Assembly (NCBI GenBank): GCA_040877415.1
Contig: JBBDNV010000185.1
Coordinates: 1-56,014, forward strand
DNA from: JBBDNV01 sp040877415
GTDB lineage: Bacteria > Planctomycetota > Planctomycetia > Pirellulales > PALSA-1355
DNA length: 56,014 nucleotides
Reading direction: 5' to 3'
The translations under genes were made by a program, and so were the position numbers. The notes beneath the pieces were generated by a model. The model was not told where the DNA came from. It saw nothing but the letters and a program-made list of their open reading frames with translations, and did no database searches. How positions within the stretch are numbered: position 1 is the stretch's first letter; every line of letters starts with the position of its first letter. Of the stretch, positions 25,170-33,973 are shown piece by piece.

Positions 25170-27680
25170 TCACTCGTAGGCAATCGCTGACAGCACGTCC
25201 AGGCGTGCGGCCCATCGGCCCGGCCGCCATGCCGCGAGCAATGCAATCAGCAGGCAGCCCCCGGCATTTGCGGCCAGCAGCCAGCCGTGCATCGTAAACG
25301 GAATGGATCGGCCCAACACGGGCTCGTTGCAATAATGAATCACCAGCGCGGTGGTGATGCCGCCCAACGTGCCCACGAGGGCCCCAAGAATTCCTAACAG
25401 CAGCGATTCGCAAAAAACCAGCTTGCGAACCTGTCCGGGCGTCATGCCGATGATTCGCAGCAGGCCCAGCTCCCGCGTTTGCTCGAGCACGTTCATCATC
25501 AGCGTATTGGCGACCGCTACGCCGCCGATCAGAAAACCGATCACCAACAATCCCCAGAGCGCGCCGACGACGCCATTGATCAATCCGTCGAGCTGGCGGC
25601 GCAGGTCGGCGAATGATTGGACGATAATCCCGTCGTCGGCCAAGAGAGTCTCGAGACTGGCTGCCAGGTTGGCAGTGGATACGTTCGGCCGGGCCTCGAC
25701 GACAAAAAACTCGGCCGGTCCCAGGTTGACCATCTTCGCGGCGGTGGCCTGGTCGAGGTAAGCAACCCGGCCACCCAACATGTAGTCGTTTACCAGCGCG
25801 GCAATCCGCAACGAATGCGCGCGTCCCTCGACTTCGAGCCGCAGCATGTCTCCCGCGGCGAGCCCGAGCTTGCGCGCTATCACGCTGCTGATGGCCACTT
25901 CGCCCGCTGTCAATCCGCGGCGCATCAGCGCCTCGTCGGCCGGCGAAAGGGTCCACGGCAATTCGACCTCGGCCGGGAAGTCGCGCACGATGCACATGGC
26001 GGGCATGCCGCCGGCGTGCGCCGGCAGCAAGCGCATCTCGATGACGCGGGCGACGTCGTCGCGGCGCTCCACTTCCGCGCGGATGTCGCGGCGGCCCTGC
26101 ACGGCGGCGGTATGGTCGGCCGCGGCCGGGTCGGACAGAAAGACGTCGCCCGAAAGCGAGCGGCGATACCAACCGCGCACGTCGTTGACGTTGTTGACGA
26201 TCGCCGTGCCCAATCCCAGCCCGGCGCTAAGCGCCACGACCAGCACGCCCACGGTCAGTCCGGTGCGGGTCGAGCGCGAAAGCAGTTGCTCGCTCGCCAG
26301 GCGGCCTTCGATCTTGATCCACGGCGATAGCAGCCAGGCCGCCGATCGCACCACCGGCCCCACCACGGCGGGAATCACGGCGATGAACGCCACGAGCATC
26401 AACAGTCCGGCCGGAATCGCGGCCTGTGGGGCCAGTCGGCCGGCGACGACCAAGACCACCAGGATAACCGACAAGCACCAGGCCGCCATGCCCACAGCGA
26501 CCGCCCACAGCGGAAAGTGCTCGGCCCGCCTCAGATCGATTTCGCCCATGGCTTCAATCGGGGACACATTGCGCGATTGAATCGCCGGAATCAGCGCCGA
26601 CACGGCGGCCACGGCCGGACCGAGCGCCAGGGCGATGGCCAACACCGGGTAGGGCATGTCGGGCGTGGGGATTTCCACTTCCAAGAGTCGCCCCATCGTG
26701 TCGCGGAGCGTTCGGCCGAGCCACAGGCCCAGCGGCGCTCCCAGCACCGAGCCGGCCAATCCGATGCCAAAGCCCTCGACGAGGTGCATGCCGAACACCT
26801 GCCGCCGGGTGGCGCCCAAGACGCGCAACACCGCCATGTGTCGGCGGCGTTCGCTGAAATTCAGCCGCAGCGTGTTGAGGATGATGAACGCGGCCATGGC
26901 CATCGACATAGCTCCCGCCAAGCGCAGCGCCAGCTCGGTCGATTCGAGCGTCGTATCGATCATTTCCAGCGGAGCCAAGGGCACCTGCACCACCAGGTTT
27001 TCCGGGAGCCGCGCGGCGACGTCGGCCAGAATCGGCTCGCGCCGGTCGGCCGAGGGAACGAGCACCCGAATCCGATCCACCTGGCCGGCCAGACCGAAAA
27101 ACTCCTGCACGGCCGGTAGCGGCATGACCAGGCTTGCGGCCGGCGCAAATTCGCCCATAGCGGCCGCGTCGGCAAGCCCGACAATCGTCGTCGAGCGCGG
27201 CCCGCGCCGCGTGATCACAATCAGCCGGTCGTCGACTTTGGCGCCGAGACTCTTGGCGATCTGAGCGGCAAGAATGACTTCGCCCGGACCCTGACACGCG
27301 CGGCCCGCGGTAAGCGGCAGCGCTTTCCAGGCGTCGTCATTGTCGAGGGGAAGCCCGACCAGGACGGCCCGAAACCGCTTGCCGTGAACTCGGGCCAAGG
27401 TGGCGCGATTCACCACGGGAATCGCCGCCAACACGCCGGGCACGTCGGCAATTTTCGGCACCTCAGCGGCCTCGAGCCTTCCGCCGGCGGAGGCGACAAT
27501 TTCCAAAGCCGGGTGCCGCTCGACTTCGCTCGAAAGCTTTCGGACCCCCAGCCGCACGCTCGACTGCGCTAGCGCCGTTCCCAACACGGCGGCCACGGCA
27601 ATCGCGACGCTGAAAACCGAAAGGGCGCTGCGCGCCGGACGCTCCCGCCACCCGCGCGCGATTAAGTGCAGAAAGTTCAT
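25170..27680 (-). CDS. ABC transporter permease, double FtsX/MacB type
   Basis: The start at MNFLHLIARGW lies in a 4-nt overlap with the ATPase gene, giving 836 residues. The N-terminal helix is followed by a MacB-like periplasmic region. A first FtsX domain (LNTLRLNFSERRRHMAVLR, VFGMHLVEG) is followed by a central helix pair, a second periplasmic region, and a second FtsX domain near the C-terminus (VLEQTRELGLLRIIGM, LLGILGALVGTLGG). This is the usual layout of long single-gene type VII exporters, which use the LolD-like ATPase next door. Possible cargoes are lipids, lipoproteins, peptides or the product of the neighbouring gene block. Confidence 0.9.
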   Translation of the reverse strand: MNFLHLIARGWRERPARSALSVFSVAIAVAAVLGTALAQSSVRLGVRKLSSEVERHPALEIVASAGGRLEAAEVPKIADVPGVLAAIPVVNRATLARVHGKRFRAVLVGLPLDNDDAWKALPLTAGRACQGPGEVILAAQIAKSLGAKVDDRLIVITRRGPRSTTIVGLADAAAMGEFAPAASLVMPLPAVQEFFGLAGQVDRIRVLVPSADRREPILADVAARLPENLVVQVPLAPLEMIDTTLESTELALRLAGAMSMAMAAFIILNTLRLNFSERRRHMAVLRVLGATRRQVFGMHLVEGFGIGLAGSVLGAPLGLWLGRTLRDTMGRLLEVEIPTPDMPYPVLAIALALGPAVAAVSALIPAIQSRNVSPIEAMGEIDLRRAEHFPLWAVAVGMAAWCLSVILVVLVVAGRLAPQAAIPAGLLMLVAFIAVIPAVVGPVVRSAAWLLSPWIKIEGRLASEQLLSRSTRTGLTVGVLVVALSAGLGLGTAIVNNVNDVRGWYRRSLSGDVFLSDPAAADHTAAVQGRRDIRAEVERRDDVARVIEMRLLPAHAGGMPAMCIVRDFPAEVELPWTLSPADEALMRRGLTAGEVAISSVIARKLGLAAGDMLRLEVEGRAHSLRIAALVNDYMLGGRVAYLDQATAAKMVNLGPAEFFVVEARPNVSTANLAASLETLLADDGIIVQSFADLRRQLDGLINGVVGALWGLLVIGFLIGGVAVANTLMMNVLEQTRELGLLRIIGMTPGQVRKLVFCESLLLGILGALVGTLGGITTALVIHYCNEPVLGRSIPFTMHGWLLAANAGGCLLIALLAAWRPGRWAARLDVLSAIAYE

Positions 27681-28405
27681 GGTCGCTGTTCCCAGGGCTG
27701 CGCAAAGACCGCCGCCGGCCCCGTCGGCCATTCGGCCTGCTCCACGATCCGTCCGTCCTGCATCACCAGCACGCGGCTGGCCTGGCGCGACATGTTGGCG
27801 TCGTGCGTCACCATGACGATCGTTTGTCCAGCCCGGGCACATTCGCCCAAGAGCTCCAGAATGTGCTGGGCGTTGGTGCTATCCAGCGCACCGGTCGGTT
27901 CGTCGGCGAACACCACCGCCGGAGCGATCACCAGCGCACGGGCAATGGCGACGCGCTGCTGCTCGCCGCCCGACAGTTCGTGGGGGAAATGGGCCGCCCG
28001 ATGCGCGATGCCCACGCGTTCCAGAACGCCTTGAGCTTGTCGGTGGGCCGCGCCGCGGCCGACGCCGTCGATTCGCATGGGCAGGGCGACGTTTTCCAGC
28101 GCCGTGAGCGTCGGCAGCAAGTTGATGCGCTGGAAGACAAATCCCAGCCGGCGACGGCGCAGCACGCTGCGGGCCGTGTCGTCCAACGCGCCGAGGTCCT
28201 GGCCATCCAGAAAAACGTGTCCAGAGGTCGGCGGATCGATGCCCCCCAGTACGTGCAACAACGTGCTTTTGCCGCAACCGGACGGGCCCATCACGGCCAG
28301 GAATTCGCCTGCCTCGACACTCACGTCGACGCCCCGCAGGGCATCCACTTTGACTTGCCCGGTGCCGTACTGCTTGGAGACTTGGCTGGCGACCAGAAGC
28401 GACAT
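27677..28405 (-). CDS. ABC transporter ATP-binding protein, LolD/MacB family
   Basis: The 242-residue ATPase has Walker A GPSGCGKST, the signature LSGGEQQR, Walker B VVFADEPTGALD and the switch His in VTHD. The residues between (FVFQRINLLPTLTALENV) are typical of the LolD/MacB group. It powers the FtsX-type permease encoded immediately downstream with an ATGA overlap. It starts about 320 nt beyond the end of the permease-PKS side of the cluster. The 359-nt gap to the SDR at 28765 must hold divergent promoters for both genes. Confidence 0.94.
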   Translation of the reverse strand: MSLLVASQVSKQYGTGQVKVDALRGVDVSVEAGEFLAVMGPSGCGKSTLLHVLGGIDPPTSGHVFLDGQDLGALDDTARSVLRRRRLGFVFQRINLLPTLTALENVALPMRIDGVGRGAAHRQAQGVLERVGIAHRAAHFPHELSGGEQQRVAIARALVIAPAVVFADEPTGALDSTNAQHILELLGECARAGQTIVMVTHDANMSRQASRVLVMQDGRIVEQAEWPTGPAAVFAQPWEQRP

Positions 28406-28764
28406 CGAACGAATCCCCCAATGCGGGGTTGGCGTGTGTGCGGGCGCAGTGGGGACCCCACTATCTTAGTTACGTCCGGGGCGCGCTGCCACGCTTGGCG
28501 GCCGGCGCGCGGGGCGGCAAAGCGAATGTGCGAATAATCTTAGGAGAGCCTGCGAAATTCCTTGCCCCCTCCGATTGTAACGGCTGCGTGAGCGTCCAGT
28601 TCTGTCGAATCACGCCCGTCATAGATTCCCTAAACCCCCCATTTCACGTTAAGATAAAGGTTTCGCCGGGCCGGCAGGTAACCGGGGACAAAGCACCGCT
28701 CGTTTTCGTCACTTGGGCGTAGTTTGTCCACTGCCTCGTCCGGGTCCGCAAACGCCGGGGTCGC
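28406..28764. other. Divergent intergenic region between the ABC operon and the SDR gene
   Basis: There is no gene here. It contains TAAGAT-type AT-rich patches on both strands (for example 28650-28655) and one copy of a partly repeated sequence (28645-28665 and 28675-28718) that recurs upstream of the gene at 29845. Confidence 0.5.
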
Positions 28765-29658
28765 ATGAAAGCCGATCAGCTACGAACGTACGATGGCGCG
28801 GTAGCGATTGTCACGGGCGCTGCTTCCGGGATCGGCCTGGCACTCAGCAAAGCGCTTGTCGGGCGCGGCGCTACGGTGGTGCTCGCCGACCGGCAAGGCC
28901 AACGCGCGGAAGAATTTGCCGCGGGCCTGCGTGCCGCCGGCGGCAAAGCGTCGGCTGCCGAAGTCAACGTGGTCGACGCCGCCGCGGTCGGCCGCTTAGT
29001 CGACGAAACGGCCCGCGCCCAAGGCCGGCTGGACTACCTGTTTAACAATGCCGGCATCGCCGTGCTGGGAGCAGCGCGAGACTACCAGCTCGAAGATTGG
29101 AATTCCGTTATCGACGTCAATCTTCGCGGCGTCGCCAACGGCATTTACGCGGCCTATCCGATCATGCTGCGGCAAGGGTTTGGACACATCGTCAACACGG
29201 CTTCGGTGTGTGGCCTGCTGCCGTCGCCCTGGAATGTGAGCTACGCGGCTTCGAAATTCGGCATCGTGGGGCTGTCGATTTCGTTGCGCGTCGAGGCGGC
29301 GGCGGCCGGCGTTCGCATCAGCGCGCTTTGTCCCGGAACGGTGCGTACGGCGTTGATGGAAGACTGCGGCAAGTACGGGAAGCTGCTATATCCTGTCTCC
29401 GCCGAGCGGCAGCGCGCATTCTGGGACCGCGCGAATCCCATGGAGCCCGACGAATTTGCCAGGCAGGCTCTCGCGGACGTTGCCAAAAATAAAGCCATCA
29501 TTATCGTTCCACGCTGGTGGCGAGTGATTTGGTGGCTGAACCGCTTGTCGCCATCGTTGGGACGACGCCTGGCCGGTGCGGAACTCGGCCGGATGAAGGC
29601 CGCGCTGGAAGAACCTCCCCCGCACGTCCGCGAAGAGGATTGGTTGAAAGCGACTTGA
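28765..29658 (+). CDS. Short-chain dehydrogenase/reductase
   Basis: The 297-residue protein has a classical SDR core: TGAASGIG cofactor loop, NNAGIA, NTASVCG with the catalytic Ser, YAASK active site and CPGTVRT. A C-terminal extension of about 50 residues contains a hydrophobic, Trp-rich stretch (VPRWWRVIWWLNRL) that could touch the membrane, as in lipid-acting SDRs. Asp (VLADRQG) after beta2 favours NAD. The substrate is unknown. It stands alone on the plus strand, divergent from the ABC operon. Confidence 0.88.
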   Translation: MKADQLRTYDGAVAIVTGAASGIGLALSKALVGRGATVVLADRQGQRAEEFAAGLRAAGGKASAAEVNVVDAAAVGRLVDETARAQGRLDYLFNNAGIAVLGAARDYQLEDWNSVIDVNLRGVANGIYAAYPIMLRQGFGHIVNTASVCGLLPSPWNVSYAASKFGIVGLSISLRVEAAAAGVRISALCPGTVRTALMEDCGKYGKLLYPVSAERQRAFWDRANPMEPDEFARQALADVAKNKAIIIVPRWWRVIWWLNRLSPSLGRRLAGAELGRMKAALEEPPPHVREEDWLKAT

Positions 29659-29844
29659 GAGAGTCTGCCACGGCATTCGTTGTCCGCCCGGTCGTCCGAC
29701 TTGTGGTTGCTACCGTTACTCTGCGTCCGCTGTAGATTTACCAGACCACCCACATTAAAATAAACGGTTCGGCGACGGGCACCTGTGCTATTTGGTTTGC
29801 CCGCTTCATCTTCTGACGCGCTCCCTTGGGCTTTCAGGTGACCC

Positions 29845-31698
29845 GTGACAAAGCACTGCTCCTTATTGGCGCTTGGGCTTTGCCTTGTCAGTTGCCTGGC
29901 CCAGGCACAAACGGTCTCGAGCGTTGCCGAGCACGCGCCGGCGACCAGTTGCTTCGCGGCTGCCAGCGCCGACGTGGCCGGGACGTGCGAAGCTTTTCAA
30001 AAGATCCGCCTCGGCAAGACGCTCTGCGGGCCCGACTTTGCGCCGTTGGTGGATGAGCTGCGACGGCGGGACATGGCCGGGCCGTTGAACCTGCGGCCCG
30101 TTTTCGGCTTTGACTGGAGCGAGCTGGCCAAGTTGCACGAAGCGGGCGGGCTGTTCATCTTTCCGCTGGCGGATTCGAAAATGGGGGTGGCCTGGATTTT
30201 CAGTGGCACTTCCCCGGACACATCTGGCGCGCCTTTGGCGGCCGCCGAGCGTTACTTCGCGGCCAAGGGTTTTGGCCGCTCGACGGTTCGCCACAAATCC
30301 GCCACGCTGACCCTGTTGCGGCCGGGCGGCGCTCAGAAGAGCGACGCGGCCCGCGTGTTGTTTGTCGCCCAGGGTTTCTACGGCGCCGCGAATTCACGGG
30401 AAGCTGCCGAGGCGCTGTTGGCAGTCGAGGCCGATCGATCGCTGGCGTCCGACGCCGTCTGGCAGCGCGCCAGCCTGGCCTCCGGCGACGTTGCGGCGCC
30501 GGGGGTGGGCGATGCGACGGTTGTCGTTCGGCCCATGGAACTTTGGGAGCTTGTGCGGCGCGCGCGAGACGAAAAGCAACCGACAAAGCCGGCCCCGGAT
30601 GCAAAGAACGCCGAGAAAGCGCCAAAGCAACGCGATCCGCTGGCAGCCAGCCGGCAGCTCGGTTTTGACGGCATGCAGGCTTTGGCCGGGCGCGTGACGT
30701 TTCCGGCCGTCGAGGACCGCGACTGGCAGTTGCAGGCTGTTCTGCTGGTGCGCCGCCCGTTGGACAAGGCCCTGCGGCTTTTGGAGCTGCGGCAGGGTCC
30801 GATGCCCCAGTTGCCCGACTGGATCAGCGCGGACGTCACCAGCGCGTCGTTCTGGCGCTGGGACTTTCCGCTGGCGTTGAAGGGATTTGGCAGTTTGTTT
30901 GACGAAGCCAATGAGCCGGGTCCCGACGGAGTCGGTCTTTTCGAAGACATGCTCGACGGGCTGCGCGACGACCCCGAGGGCGTTCAGGTCGACCTGCGGC
31001 GCGACGTTTTCGACGAGCTCGTGCCCGACGTGTTGAACGTCACCGACCGCCGCGGACCGCGCTCGAAAGAACAGCCCGAGGGCAATCGCACGCTGTACGT
31101 CGCCCGAATTCGCAATCGGGAACGAGTCGTCGACGCGCTCGCGCGTTTCTATCGTGGTGACGAGCGCGTGCGGCACGTTCGCTCGGGCAACTACGATGTT
31201 TGGACGGTGCCCGAGGGCTCGTCGTTGTTCGTCGAGGGAGAAAGCGATTCGGTGGTCAGCGTGCGGGCGCTGGCGGTCGGCGAGGGACAAATGCTGTTCG
31301 GCACCGACGTTGATCTGTTGAACTCGGGGATCGCGCCGAGTTCGGCGGGCGGGCGGCTGAAAGACGATGCCACGTGGTCCCGGCTTTGGCAATCGCTCAA
31401 GGAGCGCCACGGCGACGCGGGAGCGCTGTGGGCCATGTCTCGACTGGACCAGGTTTTGGAGCCGGGTTACCAGCGGGCTACCACGGACGAGAAAAGTGAG
31501 GCGGACGGCTTGATTGCCGGCTTGTGGCGCACTCTGCTGTTTGGAACGGCCGACAAGGAGGTCGACGTGCCGTATGCGGCCGCGCCGCCGTACGACCGTT
31601 TGCGCTTTGCGCTGCCCCGTGCCGCAGCGATCTTGTCCGAGGCGCCAGACGGCTATTCGATCACCATCAGCGCGCTGGGCGGGGCGGAGTCGCCCTGA
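29845..31698 (+). CDS. Secreted protein of unknown function
   Basis: The gene begins with GTG, the only start that keeps the signal peptide (KHCSLLALGLCLVSCLAQAQ, cleavage expected after AQA). The mature part of about 595 residues is soluble, charged and without a recognised motif. It has a Pro/Lys-rich insertion near residues 235-260. I do not recognise the family. The next gene, also secreted and unknown, follows after 10 nt, so the two are probably co-expressed. A leader repeat similar to one at 28675 overlaps the start codon. Confidence 0.72.
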   Translation: MTKHCSLLALGLCLVSCLAQAQTVSSVAEHAPATSCFAAASADVAGTCEAFQKIRLGKTLCGPDFAPLVDELRRRDMAGPLNLRPVFGFDWSELAKLHEAGGLFIFPLADSKMGVAWIFSGTSPDTSGAPLAAAERYFAAKGFGRSTVRHKSATLTLLRPGGAQKSDAARVLFVAQGFYGAANSREAAEALLAVEADRSLASDAVWQRASLASGDVAAPGVGDATVVVRPMELWELVRRARDEKQPTKPAPDAKNAEKAPKQRDPLAASRQLGFDGMQALAGRVTFPAVEDRDWQLQAVLLVRRPLDKALRLLELRQGPMPQLPDWISADVTSASFWRWDFPLALKGFGSLFDEANEPGPDGVGLFEDMLDGLRDDPEGVQVDLRRDVFDELVPDVLNVTDRRGPRSKEQPEGNRTLYVARIRNRERVVDALARFYRGDERVRHVRSGNYDVWTVPEGSSLFVEGESDSVVSVRALAVGEGQMLFGTDVDLLNSGIAPSSAGGRLKDDATWSRLWQSLKERHGDAGALWAMSRLDQVLEPGYQRATTDEKSEADGLIAGLWRTLLFGTADKEVDVPYAAAPPYDRLRFALPRAAAILSEAPDGYSITISALGGAESP

Positions 31699-31708
31699 TT
31701 GCACATTC

Positions 31709-33850
31709 ATGCTGCGAAGCCTTTCTCTAAAACACCCTGCCGCGACGTTTCGTCCCGCACGCCGGGCCACGTTGCTCTCGGCCGTGCTGATCGCGGTCCT
31801 GGCCGGATCGCGCGCGGCTGATGCGCAGATCGATACTCCGGCGGCAAGCGAAGCGCGTGCGTCACTGCGGGCCGTCGAGGTGGCCTACGGCAACCGGCTC
31901 GAGTGGAACCAGTGGTCGCGAATCTTGAATTTGCCCGACGTGGGATACGAGTTGCGTGCCGGAGACCGCGCGGAGCCGGCGCCGCTGAGAGCGGCCATTC
32001 TGCAATTGCTGGGCGGACAAGTGCGGCAGTTCGCCGAACCGCCGTTTGCGCGCCTGGCGAAAGCGCTCGACGTGCGGGCCCAGGAGATCACCGTGATCCC
32101 CGCATCCGACTGGCCCAGCGCCTGTCGCAGCCAGGCGGAAGGCTACGCGCCGATCGCGCCTGAAGCGGTCGAACAGGCGCGTGTCGAGTTCGGCCGTCTC
32201 CTCGACGGGTTCGAAAAGTTGCTGCCGTCCGTTCGGCTTCCGAACGACACATGGGGAACGTTTCTGTACTGGCCCGAGACGCGGGCTCTGGCGACTCCTT
32301 CCAAGCCGGCACCCGCCGCCGATGCCCAGCTTTTGGACCGTCTGGAGACGCACTGGGCCGCCGCGCCGGCCGTCTGGGACAGCGACTTGCTGTTCGAGAC
32401 TTCGCTGGCCGCTCGCTCGTACATTCGCCTGTTGCGCGGCTATCTGAAAGGCGAGACGCGCGAGCGGCACGCGGCGGCGTGGAACGAGCTGGCGGAATTG
32501 ATCTCTCAAACCGGACCCGACAGCCGCGACGCGTCGAAAATCGCCGCGGCGCTGGTGGCCAGGGAAAGCCTGGGACAGGCGTCGCGACTCACCGCGTCGA
32601 TCCGCTGCGGGCTTTCGCGCCCCAACCTGATCGTGCAAGTGCGCAAGAAGTGGCTCGAATCGCAGTTTTCGCAAAAGTTTGACGAGCCGTATGAGGTCAA
32701 CGGCGTGTTCGCGGGCACGCAAAGCTTCGGCAGCGGCCGGATGGTGGGGACCATGCGGAGCGAGATTCTGCCTTCCGGCGCCGTCGGCCAGTGGCTGCTG
32801 CGCATCAAGGGAACCTCGACCGCCCGCACGAGCGGATCGCAGGAGGGGGTCAGCGTGGTCAGCCGCGCCACGACGCGCGTGTCGGGCACCAAGCCGTTTC
32901 TTCTCGACTCGCGCGGACTGACGCCGCAGCGGGCCAGCGCGGGGGCCATCACGGCGATCGTGTACGAGAGCATCAATGCCCCGGGACGTGCGCGCCGCCG
33001 CGAGGCGGCGATCAGCGAGACGTATGCCCGCCGGCCGCAGGCGGAATCCGAGAGCGCATCGTACGCGCGGCGATCGGCGCTCGAGCGGATCAACGCCGCG
33101 GCCGCGGATTTGGCCGCCGACTTTAACCGCTCGTACTTTGCGCAAATGCGCGACCCGCGGATCAAGGCAAACCGTCCCGGCCCCGAGGTGCGCGTGCGCT
33201 CGTCGAGTGAAGAGTTGCGGTGGGAATGCCTGCTGGAGGGCCCGACGACGTTTGCCGCCCCCACGCCACCGCCGGAATTCAAAGCCGGCACCGAAGTCGT
33301 GATGTGCCTGGCCGAATCGGCTTTGGAAGAGCAGGGGGTGATGACGCTCGGCGGCCGGCACATGACCGGCGAGGAACTTCAAAAGACGATCGGGCCCGCG
33401 CTCGGCGAGTCCGGCAAGCCGGGCGGCGACGATTTTAGCGTAACGTTCGACAAGGACCCGTGCGACATCCGATTCGACGACGGCGCGATCCACGCGCGGC
33501 TTTACATCACGACGTTCGATTCGGCCGACGTCAAATATCCGGCCATGACGGTCGACGTCGCTTACCGGCCTCTAGAGCGCGAGGGCAAAGTGGTCTTCGT
33601 CCGCCAAGGGCGCTTGCGCGTCACGCCGATCGTGTCGAGCGAAGGCAATGCGCCCCTCATCAGCGGGCGGCAACAGACGCTGCGCCTGGCCGTCGAGCGC
33701 AAGCTGGCCAAGGTGCTCTCGGCGGAGTTGCTGTTTTCCGGCGCGGCCCTGCCCCTGTCGCGAGACGAAAAAACGACGCTGCGCCTCGAGCGGGCACAAG
33801 TCGTCGCGCCCTGGCTGCAAATCGGCCTGGCGCCCGAGTCGAAGTCGTAA
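31709..33850 (+). CDS. Secreted protein of unknown function (713 aa)
   Basis: I chose ATG 31709, 10 nt after the preceding gene, because it gives an Arg-rich n-region and a hydrophobic signal segment (LLSAVLIAVLAGSRAADAQ). The frame is open upstream inside the previous gene. The mature protein is mixed alpha/beta in character, with several Arg-rich helical stretches around residues 440-490 and a beta-rich C-terminal part (residues about 500-710). No catalytic motif is recognised. It is likely periplasmic or surface-located and paired with the protein at 29845. Confidence 0.75.
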   Translation: MLRSLSLKHPAATFRPARRATLLSAVLIAVLAGSRAADAQIDTPAASEARASLRAVEVAYGNRLEWNQWSRILNLPDVGYELRAGDRAEPAPLRAAILQLLGGQVRQFAEPPFARLAKALDVRAQEITVIPASDWPSACRSQAEGYAPIAPEAVEQARVEFGRLLDGFEKLLPSVRLPNDTWGTFLYWPETRALATPSKPAPAADAQLLDRLETHWAAAPAVWDSDLLFETSLAARSYIRLLRGYLKGETRERHAAAWNELAELISQTGPDSRDASKIAAALVARESLGQASRLTASIRCGLSRPNLIVQVRKKWLESQFSQKFDEPYEVNGVFAGTQSFGSGRMVGTMRSEILPSGAVGQWLLRIKGTSTARTSGSQEGVSVVSRATTRVSGTKPFLLDSRGLTPQRASAGAITAIVYESINAPGRARRREAAISETYARRPQAESESASYARRSALERINAAAADLAADFNRSYFAQMRDPRIKANRPGPEVRVRSSSEELRWECLLEGPTTFAAPTPPPEFKAGTEVVMCLAESALEEQGVMTLGGRHMTGEELQKTIGPALGESGKPGGDDFSVTFDKDPCDIRFDDGAIHARLYITTFDSADVKYPAMTVDVAYRPLEREGKVVFVRQGRLRVTPIVSSEGNAPLISGRQQTLRLAVERKLAKVLSAELLFSGAALPLSRDEKTTLRLERAQVVAPWLQIGLAPESKS

Positions 33851-33973
33851 TGCCATCGCTCGCGGCGCGGGTCCTGCCGAGTGTGGGCACACGCAGCACC
33901 ACTGGCGCGTGCCAATCCCGACTTGCCCTGCGACGCCGCATTGCGTTACAACTTGCGCGGCGGAAGGAAACCA

